This document shows positions 29,335-42,678 of a stretch of 64,000 nt of DNA, in pieces; position 1 is the first letter of the stretch, and each line of letters starts with the position of its first letter. The notes under the pieces are model-generated. The model did not search any database, was not told the DNA's origin, and saw only the letters and a program-made list of their open reading frames with translations. The stretch spans positions 248,001 through 312,000 of the forward strand of contig WTXD01000030.1 in assembly GCA_022496205.1 (NCBI GenBank), read 5' to 3'. Source of the stretch: Gloeopeniophorella convolvens (Eukaryota > Basidiomycota > Agaricomycetes > Russulales). A program made the position numbers and the translations under genes.

Positions 29335-30902
29335 TTAAATTACAACGTCATCCGCGTCGTCCAAACATCTGAGCTTCAGAAGTACATCGCTCCCTGAGAA
29401 ACAGTCACTCAGCTGATCGTAGCACCACAGAGGAATATACGCACCCCACCCATCCAGCGAGAAAAGGTCAAGCGAGCCCCCAAAGTACCTAAGTGCAATT
29501 GAGCAACCACGCGTGAATTGATTGAGGGTCATGGGACTCACCGCGCATACAGGCGGCTCATGGGCAACCCGAAGCCGAGCCCAGCGATGGTGCCCAAGCC
29601 TGTCTCTACGCCCTTGCCGGTCATCTCGCCGAACAAGCCCGCGCCGCCAGCGCCTGAGTCGGCCCCGATGGCTGCACCACCGCCAACGTGCTGCGCCGCG
29701 TATGGCCCGCCATCTTCCTCGTCGATCGTGTGGCCGTGCTCGCTTGCGCGCCGCCCGGCGGTGGTGAACGCGTATGAGAAGATACGCGCCATGTTCGCGG
29801 AGGAGACGCCGCCGCCCTGGTCGCGGATGCGTAGGGAGAGCGTGGCGCGGGCAGGAATGCCTGGCAGGCGTGGCGGTGGCGCGATAGTGATGAGCACCGG
29901 CGGCAGCGGGCGCGCCGCAAAGGAGCCGTGCTGCTTCTGGTGGTGCTCGACGGTCGCGCGGAATGAGTTCTTCAGGATCTCCGTGAGGATGTACTCCATA
30001 TGCACGGGGACATAACTGTCCGGGGTGGTTTTTCCGTCAGTTGGATAATGATGACCCGTAGGTAGGGGCTGTGCACGCACGCAAAGGTTGCGTCGGTCGC
30101 GCCGTCGATGACAACAGGGGGTGCGGTGCCGAGAGTTGCCTCGCACAGCTCTGTCACAAAGGAGCTGCACATGCGGATCATCTCCACAGGCGACAGTGCA
30201 GCATTCACCACGCCCACGTTCGAGTGCGCATGTTCCGGATTCTGAATTGCACGGGACAACACTATGTGCTGCTCGGCGATGAGCCGTACCGCAATGCGAT
30301 TACGAATGGCAGCGTCGAGAAAGTTGCTGATCTGCTCTGAGGACATGTACTTTTGTGATTCCTGAAACCTTGGAATCCCATCCGCGTCAGTCTGATCCCT
30401 CGCTTAGAGGGAGATGCACGCACCCCTTCGCGACTGTGGGGATATCATTCGCATGGTCCCGCACCAGCGTCTCGAGTTGTGCGGCGAACTCGGCATTCTC
30501 CTCCAGGTTCCTCACCCGAGGGTATGTCGCACTCCACAAAAAGCTCTTCCTGAAACCGTCGAGAATGCGTGATATGTACGGGTTCGTGCCAACGATAAAG
30601 GGAAGGCCCTCAAGAGAGCGTATTCGAGTCGCCAGTCGCCGCGGGATTTCAGCCTGGGCGTATAGTACAGAGGTCAACACGGACTCGGCCGTGAGAGGGC
30701 GGCCAGTGGATAGGAGAGATCCAAGCGTAAGGGGCTGGGGCGTGTGTTGCGCGTATGTCGCCAAGAGGTGAGCGACCTCAGGTGGTGCTGGTTCCGGGGT
30801 ACGACGGTAATGTGAGGAGTGTCGGCGGCCCGTGAAGCACGATGCAGGGGTCTGGAGCGCTCTGTGCGATGCATAAAGAGCGTGGTTCCGAGAGGCGAGC
30901 AT
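29335..30902 (-). CDS. Mitochondrial PDK/BCKDK-type protein kinase
   Basis: Histidine-kinase-like serine kinase that phosphorylates and shuts down a mitochondrial 2-oxoacid dehydrogenase (pyruvate or branched-chain). The N-terminus is basic and suits mitochondrial import (MLASRNHALYASHRAL). The helical domain has IRSLEGLPFIVGTNPYI. The ATP-binding domain has N-box EYILTEILKNSFRA, G1 RIRDQGGG and G2 GFGLPMSRLYA. Between N-box and G2 is a Gly/Ala-rich lid insertion. Introns were joined before FQESQKYMSSEQ, inside ATFAYVPVHMEY, before YFGGSLDLFSLDGW and before GSDVLLKL. The FIVGTNPY block is nearer BCKDK and fungal Pkp proteins than animal PDKs, so the substrate complex is not certain. Confidence 0.87.
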
Positions 30903-31154
30903 GGCGAAGGATGTAGTAGCAGTGTGGGAGATACTATGACATTGGGGTTAAAGCGAACTCTGTGCGAGTGTTTGTGTCTCGGTAAATTCATTGCTCGGAC
31001 GGAACCTGTGCAAAACCCTCGGTCGGAGCCTGCATAGGATTACTACATTGCACACTACTCGTGACCTAGAGCATGGGCGTCATTTATGGGGCCCTTCAGG
31101 AACGTATGCGTATGTGACCCAATATATTAGAGAAACAGTAATAAAGACAACGAT

Positions 31155-33020
<1,866 letters not shown>

Positions 33021-33158
33021 GGTGGATGGAGTTCAAGAGTAGCGTTGTGTTCAGACTTGTCGCGGGGGACGCGTCACCTCGAGTTAACCACGTGACGCGC
33101 CAGATCCGGTCTGGTCTCTGAAGGCGGCAGGTGTCTCTGCACCTATTAACTTGCAGCC
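33021..33158. promoter_or_regulatory. Compact bidirectional promoter, RPT1 and VMA1
   Basis: Only 138 bp separate the two divergent ATGs. It must contain both promoters and both leaders unless these overlap the genes. No TATA box is apparent. GC-rich words such as ACGCGTCACC and its near-inverse ACGTGACGCG occur in the middle (33069-33099). Confidence 0.5.
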
Positions 33159-35431
33159 ATGGCCGGCGCCCTCCCCAACGCGAAGAAAAATCTCCCAAAG
33201 ATCGCGGATGAAGACCGCGAATCCAGATTTGGCCAGGTCTTTGGCGTCTCTGGCCCTGTCGTTGTCGCAGAAAACATGACCGGTTGTGCTATGTACGAAC
33301 TTGTGCGCGTTGGACATGATGAGCTTGTCGGAGGTATGTAGATAAGATGTTCCGCTGTGCGTCTGCCCATGATTTTAACGCACTCCAGAGGTAATTCGTA
33401 TCGATGCGGATAAGGCGACGATCCAAGTGTACGAGGAGACATCTGGTGTCACGGTCGGAGACCCTGTGCTGCGGACAGGCAAGCCATTGAGCGTGGAGCT
33501 TGGCCCCGGTATGACTGTCGATTCCATCCTCCGCATCCACGCTAAAAGACTCTCAGGCTTGATGGGAAACATCGTCGATGGTATCCAACGACCACTGCGC
33601 GTACGGCTCGCACTTTGCTACCTGAGGATGAAACCGATTAAACGAATTTTCAGTCCATCCAAGAACTCTCAAAGTCCATCTACATCCCCCGAGGAATCAA
33701 CACAGAAGCGTTAGACAGGAATATCAAATGGGACTTCACACCAACCGATGTCAAGGTACTATATCTGCACCCGTTTGTGTCACTCGGTTTCGAGCTGAAG
33801 GGTTCGCTCTAGCTCGGGGGCCACGTTTCCGGAGGCGATATCTTCGGCCGAGTCTACGAGAATTCGCTTGTCGATGCACACAAGGTCATGCTGAACCCCA
33901 GAGCCATGGGCACTATCACGCATATAGCCGAGAAGGGTAGCTATGCGGTCGATGTACGAAGCTCTTTACCCACGCATCGCCGGCTTGCTGAACAGAAGTG
34001 CGCCAGGACGTTGTTCTCGAGACAGAGTTTGAGGGCAAGACGACGAAGCACACCCTCATGCAACTATGGCCTGTCCGTGCGCCCCGTCCAGTGGCAGAGA
34101 AGCATACAGCAGATTTTCCCCTCATTACTGGCCAACGCATTCTTGATGCTTTGTTCCCTTGCGTTCAGGGCGGGACGACAGCCATTCCCGGTGCTTTCGG
34201 TTGCGGAAAGACTGTCATCTCCCAGGCGCTATCGAAGTACTCGAACAGCGACATCATCATCTACGTTGGTTGCGGAGAGCGCGGCAACGAGATGGCTGAG
34301 GTTTTGATGGAGGTACGCTTTCCTTGTCTCCTCCTTGACCCGTCCACCTATCATGCTGCCAGTTCCCCGAGCTCTCGATGGACGTTGGAGACCGGCAAGA
34401 GCCCATCATGAAGCGCACAACGCTGGTCGCCAACACGTCGAACATGCCTGTCGCTGCTCGTGAAGCCTCGATCTACACTGGCATCACACTCGCAGAGTAC
34501 TTCCGTGACCAGGGCAGCAACGTCTCTATGATGGCCGACTCGACCTCTCGCTGGGCTGAAGCTCTTCGTGAGATCTCCGGTCGGTTGGCAGAGATGCCTG
34601 CGGACTCTGGCTACCCCGCATATCTCGGTACCAAGCTTGCTAGCTTCTACGAGCGTGCTGGCAAGGTCACGGCCCTCGGCAACCCCGTTCGCCAAGGAAC
34701 TGTCTCCATTGTTGGAGCGTACGTGCCGCGATAGTAACTTTGGTGACCATTGCTGATAGAGCTTGTTCAGTGTATCACCACCCGGCGGTGATTTCTCGGA
34801 TCCTGTCACTTCTGCCACTCTTGGTATTGTGCAAGTCTTCTGGGGTCTCGACAAGAAACTCGCGCAGCGCAAGCACTTCCCCTCCGTCAATTGGAGTCTG
34901 TCATACTCGAAGTACACCAAGGTGCTCGAACCGTACTACGACACGACGGAGCCGGGCTTCGTTGAGCTGCGCACGCGCACCAAGGAGATTCTGCAGAAGG
35001 AGGAGGACCTCGCCGAGATCGTGCAGCTCGTCGGCAAGAGCGCGCTCGGCGAGAATGACAAGATCACGCTCGAGGTTGCGCGCATGCTCAAGGATGACTA
35101 CCTGCAGCAGAACGGCATGAGCGAGTACGACCGGTACTGCCCATTCTACAAGACGAGCTCGATGCTGCGCAACTTTGTCGACTTCCACGACTTGGCGGTC
35201 AAGGCGGTGCAGTCGAGCGGCGTCACGTTCGCGAAGATCAAGGACTCGGCAGGCGACATCATGTTCAAGCTTTCCCAGATGAAGTTCGAGGTACGCACGG
35301 GTACATGATCTCGGATTCTCCGTGTCTCACAGTTCTGTCAGTCGCCCTCGCAAGGGAAGGACTCAGTCAAGTCGAAGCTCGACGCACTTCACAACGAGAT
35401 TGTCGAGAAGTTCAGGACGATAGCGGAGTAA
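33159..35431 (+). CDS. VMA1: V-type ATPase catalytic subunit A
   Basis: Catalytic A subunit of the vacuolar proton pump V1 sector; hydrolyses ATP to drive acidification. It begins [14 protein letters not shown]. The barrel domain has [13 protein letters not shown], then the A-specific non-homologous region [11 protein letters not shown], Walker [15 protein letters not shown], the GER segment [34 protein letters not shown] and [12 protein letters not shown]. It ends [11 protein letters not shown] at 35431, the usual length. Introns are 45-60 nt; the one inside ELGPG/LMGN is 48 nt and stopless. There is no intein at the Walker A site, where some yeasts carry one. Confidence 0.96.
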
Positions 35432-35916
35432 ACAGGCTCTTGAGAGCCATCCATCCCTGTATGCTGGCACCGCCCGTACATGTGCTACGTCGCAGTTTAC
35501 ATCATGTAGCGCAGGTATGCGTCGGTTATTGTGTATACTCTGTCATCGTCCCACGACCTAATTGTTGGTGCATTCTGAATGCGTTGTCGATGAATGGCTA
35601 CTTTTGCCTCGAATATGAATTTCTGACCGTAAGTTGGGTAGTTGCTATACTTCATCTCTTGCGCAAACATGTAGACGGTAGACCGCGCATTATGCGCTGA
35701 GCTCGATGGAAAATCGCGGAATTGTATAAGACGTAGGGATAGCGCAATAGCTTGAGCTTGGAGCTGTGTGTGAAAGTCTCGGTCATTGCCAGGCAGACAT
35801 CATCATCCCACCTGGGTTTTCTCACCACTCGCTCTCAAACCACCACCGACGCTGCTTCCCGCCAGCCTCTCGAGCCTTAAACTCAGAGGCACCCAAAAGC
35901 TAGATATTATCCATCC
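35432..35916. promoter_or_regulatory. VMA1 3' end and TEA-factor promoter
   Basis: 485 bp. The left part is the V-ATPase 3' region. From about 35815 to 35860 it is strongly C/T-rich, like many fungal leaders. No gene seen. Confidence 0.35.
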
Positions 35917-37642
35917 ATGTCACACTCTTTTTCTATGGCGACACCTCTCAAACCCAGAGGAAAAAGCAAGGGTAATCGTTCCGTTCGTTTCATTCCAGGC
36001 GGAAACGAAGCCATATGGGACGATGAGTTGCACGCCGCTCTCCTCGAGGGTGCGTTGCTTTGGCGGTCAAGTTGAGAAGTTGCCAACTTTATGATATTCC
36101 CGCAGCACTCAATATATACCCGCCGATGGGTAGGCAGCGCATACGGCCCACGCATGAAGGCGGCGAGAGCCATACCAGTCTCGGTCGTTGCCAACTCATC
36201 CAGCAGTACCTCAAGCAAAAGACAGGCAAGAATCGCACACGGAAACAGATATCTAGCCGCATACAGCGGTTGAGACGCACACATCAAGATGATCCCGAGA
36301 GTAAGTCCGACGATTTGGAGTGGTACCCAACCTGATTACAGAATCGCTCGTCAGTGACAGGAGTACTGCGCGTTCTCCCGGGCATGCACACGTTCACTGC
36401 TACGGAAATGATGCTGACCCTCGCCGACCACAGCAACTTCGCGAGTCTACCAATGTCAATCGACGCTGCGACACCGCCTCTTCTAGGTTTGTGCATGAAA
36501 TTTCTCTCTATACGAAAGATTATTCACCGCTGGTCCTAGGCCCAGGATCTGTCGAGTCCAGTGTTTGTTCGAGCCCGTCTGCCAACCTGTTCGGGGATCC
36601 CTTCTACTCTGGCGCCTCCTCAAGTTCGTCGATTGACTCGAGTCGGCTCACTCCCGCTCTACTCGACTCAGTCGAACTCGGTCAACCGCCTGTCAATGCT
36701 CTTGCTGGTCCTGAGATACATGCTCCAGTTCCAGTTCCGGTTTCTCGCAGCGATCAAGAAAATGTTTGGCCTGTCCCAGAGCTTCGGCTTCCTAATCGGG
36801 CCTCTGCCTCTCTGTCCCGGCGGCGAGCGTCATCCAACATCCCTACTTTACATTATCAGCTCGACCTCCCCCCTGTTCCATCCTTCTCGTTCTCGGGCTC
36901 TGGGTACGACTACACTGCCCCAAGTGCATCTTCAGAGGCAGAACAGCAACCCTTCGTAGGGTATCAGTTTCCTTACCTCACCTGCCAGGGCCAGTCTGCC
37001 GATCCTATCACCCCTGTTGATCAGATCATCCATACGCCGGACCTTCCGCCTCAAGCCCCGCGGTATGACAAACGAGCTGTTTACTACTCGAATCGTGTAG
37101 AGAAAGACAGCGCCCTTCGGTTGGCCACCAACACTGCTTTGAGCTCGTATCTTCCGCAACCGAACTCTTCTGCTCTGTTCTCTGCGGAGTGTGACACCAA
37201 CAAAACGAACCTCTTCCACACGTCTCGAGCCCAGAATTACTCTTATCCCTCGTCACCAGTCACGTCTTTTGCAACTGGTGTGGATGGTGTCTCTCAGCAA
37301 CAATTTTCCTTTGGATCGGAAGGCACTTACACTTCGGCTCACATGCAGAATGCAACCCACATGGGCCCTCAGCTCCCTCGTCGGCTCTCTTACCCTCAGG
37401 ACTCGCGGTTCCTTGGCTCGACGTATACTGTGCGGACGTCTCCTCTGTCGTACTCGCGCGCATCCGACGATGGAAGTATTGCGAACGCACTCGGCGGCAT
37501 GGAACTGGCTTCTCCAGCTGTGATCAGACCCTACTTTGTCTCTGGTGCTCAATGCTCTGCTAGTGATGGCTCCCTGGACGCGCAAAACTCTCTGTCTGAT
37601 CTGGCGATGGCGTCCCTCCATGACGGTGCTCTTGCCCATTAA
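35917..37642 (+). CDS. TEA/ATTS-domain transcription factor
   Basis: Nuclear regulator of the AbaA/Tec1/TEAD class, which controls development and conidiation or filamentation in fungi. The TEA domain begins about 20 residues in and spans two exons: EAIWDDELHAALLEALNIYPP, then LGRCQLIQQYLKQKTGKNRT and RKQISSRIQRLRR. TEAD proteins usually read GRNELI; here it is GRCQLI. An intron (GTAAGT...TTACAG, about 36301-36344) leads to a long Ser/Pro/Tyr-rich disordered tail of about 430 residues with no further domain, ending LHDGALAH. Start at 35917 is the first in-frame ATG (MSHSFSMATPLKPRG). Targets unknown. Confidence 0.9.
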
Positions 37643-38117
37643 TACCCTTGCAAAAATGCGATACCCCCTGCAATTACCGTTATTTGTATTCTCCCAGAAC
37701 TGTCGGACTGTGAACTGTATCCTTCGTATCAGAGGGCCCGCGTGGCTCGCATCGCAACCCCGTTCCTGCATCCCGTGCCTTGTGTGTAGCGTACATATTG
37801 TAACTATTGATCTCGGTTTGTAGCCCCTGTGTGTGTCCAGTAATGATACAGCGTCGCTTGCGACGTCATTGTTGTCTGAAGGAGTGTCGGCCTTGCGTAA
37901 CTAGAGTGCACGGGACCGGTGGAGAGGAGCCTGTTCAAGTTGCGGCGGTCGCCAGAAGCCACATGGAGTGGCCGCGCCCAGGCTGTCCGGCGGCCGCTGC
38001 CACAGTCAAACGGCATCACGCCCACTCGCAGACGGCATCAGTTCGCCCATCTGTCCTTTATCTCGCGCGTGTCCGACTTGTGCATCAACTTCCACTAGCC
38101 CGAAAATATCGTTCATC
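37643..38117. other. Intergenic region before the bestrophin-like gene
   Basis: 475 bp between two genes on the same strand. It should contain the TEA-factor 3' end and the next promoter. No exon-like frame or TATA box recognised. Confidence 0.35.
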
Positions 38118-40160
38118 ATGACCACACCTGGCTCCGTCCTAACGGTATGACAGTCATTCCAGCTGTATTCTGGGGGCTTGACACTAACGCTGGATTGTTG
38201 AACCTCAGCGCCGCAAGCTGATCAGTAGGAAGCACCTGCGGAAGGTGGGGGTTATTTGAAGCTACCCGGCATGCCACACATTCAAACCACTGTGCTCCCA
38301 GTACTCCTGGCTTCCCGACGTGCTTCGCCTAAAAAATAGCGTACGGTTGTCCCCACCAGCATCCACTGAACTGCAGCTCACCAGTCTCGAAAGATCGTCG
38401 GTCGCATCATCGGTCCCGTACTCACCGTCACTATCTTCTCCGCCCTGGTCGTCTACGCCCACCACCGAGGAAAGCCTGTGACGCTCACGAACTCGGTCAC
38501 CCCGCTGCTCGCCGTAGTCGTAAGTGCAACCGCCTTCCTTATGCGCACGCGCCTGACGACGGGCGGCACGACGCGTGGTGGCGCTAGGTCGGCCTCATTT
38601 TGGTCTTCAGGTGCGTCGCGCCTGCCACACGCACGATTCATTCCGGGACTTAAACAGCGTCGGTATCCAGAAACGGGTACGTGCTGCTTCTAAAGGCAAA
38701 TAGCGTTTGACATGGATGGCGCCCGAAGAACTTCGTACGACCGTTATTATGAGGGTCGGAAAGCGTTCGGAACGATCACGTCCCAGGTGAGCCTTCCCAC
38801 TTCCCTGTGCGCCTATAGGCACCAATCGCCGTCGGGCCTTTGCCCGTGCCTGTACTTATTACTGCCATATATAGGTCCGCAACTTTGCGCGGCTGATCTG
38901 GATCCAGGTCGCGCTCCCCCCGACGGACGACACGAACGGCAAGACACCCTCGACGGACGTCACGCCGCTGCAGCTGCGCCGGCGCAAGGTCGACGCGATG
39001 AAGCTCACGCTCGCGTTCGTGTTCGCGGTCAAGCACTACTTGCGCGAGCAGGACGGGCTCGACTGGGACGACTACGAGGGTGTGCTGCCCGCGTCGTTCA
39101 CACGCGCGCACTCGCGCCGCTCGTCGCGCCGCAGCTCGATCGCGCCGTCGTACCTCGCCGTGTCAGACGCCGGCTCGAGCACGAGCAACTCGCGCTCGGC
39201 AAGCCCGGTGAAGGGCCTCGCCGGCGAGGGGGCATCGCCTGTTCGCTCGGCGACGAAGCGCGTGCGGGTCAAGCGGAGCAACGATAAGATCCAGACGGCG
39301 AAGAGCCCGCTCCTCGGCGGGGCGCACACCGCGGTCGACTTCAATCCGTATACAGAGGCATCCATTCCGCTGCCCCTGGTGTAAGGACTTGGCTCGGAGT
39401 TGCTCGGGCGGCGTTTTGCTGATGATTCTGCTGTGCAGCATCGCACACGAGCTCACGAGGATGTTGTTCGGTTTCAGGCGGGATGGGTTACTGGAGACTG
39501 TCGGGCCTGCAGGTGCGCAAATCCCGAGCCTTCCGCATGTGAATTGACGATGATCCCCGTTCGTGATAGGTGCGAACGCTCTGAATACAACGGTTTCTAG
39601 CCTGGTCGATCAATTGACGAATGTTGAGCGTATCGCAAACACACCGATCCCCAAGTCTTGTGCGTCGACGCGTCCTCTTGCTGCGCTCACCAGTGACTTG
39701 ACATCCTGACCCATAGATGGAATACATCTCAAACAATGCGTAACGTTATACCTTTTCGCCCTGCCTTTCACCCTTGTGAAGGAGCTCGGCTGGGCGACCA
39801 TACCCGTCGTCACTGTAGTTTCTTTCACATTCATGGGTATCGAAGGGATTGCCGAGGAAATTGAGATGCCTTTCGGTATGTGTGGATCTCCTCCCCAGGG
39901 ACTCCTCTAAATCGTGCACTTTCCAGGCCTCGACGAGTCTGACCTTCCGCTGGGTATGTTCTACACGTTCATTGGGTGTGGTCCCCTCCTGACAGTTCTG
40001 CGCAGACCGTTACTGCTCGGACCTCAAGGAAGAGATCCAGTGAGTCTCCCTGCCGCCCCGACTCGCTTTTGGTCTAACGATCAGCAGGTACATTATCGAC
40101 AAGCTCCCTGAGGGTGGTACAGGCGGCTATGGTTGGGACGACGGCGAGGGTGACGACTAA
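38118..40160 (+). CDS. Bestrophin-family anion channel
   Basis: Predicted membrane chloride/anion channel of the bestrophin/UPF0187 group. It starts with very short exons (MTTPGSVLT, then RRKLISRKHLRK and YSWLPDVLRLKNS). The helices follow: VLTVTIFSALVVYAHH, NSVTPLLAVVVGLILVF, and late YLFALPFTLVKELGWATIPV plus VVSFTFMGIEGIAEEIE. The family block SYDRYYEGRKAFG sits at the fourth or fifth exon, after an intron that uses AG inside GCCCGAAG. A Ser/Arg-rich loop (SRRSSRRSSIAPSYL) lies between. It ends YGWDDGEGDD at 40160. Animal bestrophins are calcium-gated; gating here is unknown, and plasma-membrane versus vacuolar location cannot be told. Confidence 0.88.
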
Positions 40161-40281
40161 ACCCAGAAATGACTCTTCTACGAAACTTCGCAATGTTGAT
40201 GATACCGTGTATGCAATCTACATCTACATACTACATAGCATCCTCCCCTACGCACACCACGTTGCGCATACAAATCAACAC

Positions 40282-41286
40282 TCATGACGCCTTTACCTTT
40301 GCCTTCGCCTCCTCCATCGCGTCCGCGAACTCGCCGAGGCTGCGGAACCGCCACGTCGCGAACACCTCCTTCGCCGCGCGCTCGACGGGCACGCCGTCGC
40401 CGTCGAGACACGTCAGCGCGCCGGGGCGGTCGATCCACACGGACGCGAGTCCGAGCGCGCGCGCGGGGACGTGGTCGTGCGGGAGCGACTGCGCGACAAC
40501 GAGAATCTGCGCGGGCTGGAGTGCCGGGTCCGCCGCGCGCAGCTGCGCGATCGCGTACTCGAAGTTGCGCGGGTCCGGCCTGTCCCCGTCAGTATATCAC
40601 GCCCCCGCACACAGGGCGGGAGCACGCACTTGTAAGACCCGATCTCCTCCGCGGTGTACACCGCGTCGAACACAAAGCCGCGCTCGAGCGCGGCGCGCGT
40701 ATGCGCGAACGCGGCGCGGTCGACGTTCGAGAGCGGCGCGAGGCGCAGCCCGAGCGACGCGAGCTTCGCGAGGCCCGCGACGGTGTCCGGGAAGACAGGC
40801 CAGCGCGCGAGCGACGCGGCGAACGCGGCGCCCGCGGGCGACTGCTGCGGTGCCGGCGCCGGCGCGGACGCGGACGTGCCGACGGCCGAGACGGACGCGG
40901 GCGCGGGGTCGGCGCTCGAGCTGACGACGGGCGCGGCAGTCGGTCCGCTTGGGGCGGGCGCGGCGGGCGCGCCGCGCAGGCGCCGTGCAAGCTCGTCGTG
41001 CACCTGTGCGAGGATGTCCGAGTAGCGCGTCGTCGGGTGCGTCGTTTGCAGGTCGGACTCGACGGCGCCGAACGCGGTGAGCGCGTCGAGCTTGGACCAG
41101 GGCTGGTCGGATGCGGCGAGGAGCGGCGCGAGGGCGTCGTAGATGCCGGTTTCCCAGTCCTGTGCGGTGGGTGGTCAGTGCTGAGGGTGAGATTTGGCTC
41201 GCTGTGGTACGAGCGGGACGCACGACGAGGGTGCCGTAGACGTCGAAGATGAGGGTTTTGAACTGCGAGAGGTCGGGGGAGGACAT
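40282..41286 (-). CDS. HAD-superfamily hydrolase, haloacid dehalogenase type II-like
   Basis: Cytosolic HAD hydrolase. The nucleophile motif is LIFDVYGTLV, followed after an intron by DWETGIYDAL; motif II LAPLSNVD; motif III region after a second intron, PDPRNFEYA; and a late LPHDHVPARALGLASVWI. The cap region carries an unusual insertion of about 50 residues made almost only of Ala, Pro, Ser and Val (near 40850-40975). It ends KAKVKAS at 40282. Type II haloacid dehalogenases act on 2-haloacids, but many fungal members have other substrates, so no reaction is assigned. Confidence 0.85.
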
Positions 41287-41499
41287 GGTTGTGCGTGCGA
41301 GAGGATGGACAGATGCAACGACGTCAGCGCAGCGCAGGAGTCATGTATGCGCGCCTGCACGGCTCCGCCTCCGCTTTCTTCTCGTACGTACACCACGGCT
41401 GGGGACGCCATCGCTGCAGACCGGTTGGTTATAAGAATATTGAATTCAGCACGGACGACATCGCATAGCCAATGATCGCTCATTCTAGTCTAGAGTACA

Positions 41500-42521
<1,022 letters not shown>

Positions 42522-42678
42522 GATAAGTAGAGACCGACTGGCGACGTTGGCGGAGTCGTTCCGAGGCGAGTCGCGGCGCGGCGTTGGCGATGGCCAGCCC
42601 GGGTCTTGCCGAGCCAATCAAGCTCTCCCCTTTGACGACGACCTCCTTACAGTCCAACACTTGATACACCTTGTTAAT

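Noticed and set aside
33159..35431. Intein in V-ATPase subunit A
   Set aside because: The Walker A exon is continuous ([14 protein letters not shown]) with no insertion.
40284..41252. 322-codon Arg-rich plus-strand frame
   Set aside because: It is the antisense shadow of the HAD hydrolase, whose motifs are on the minus strand.
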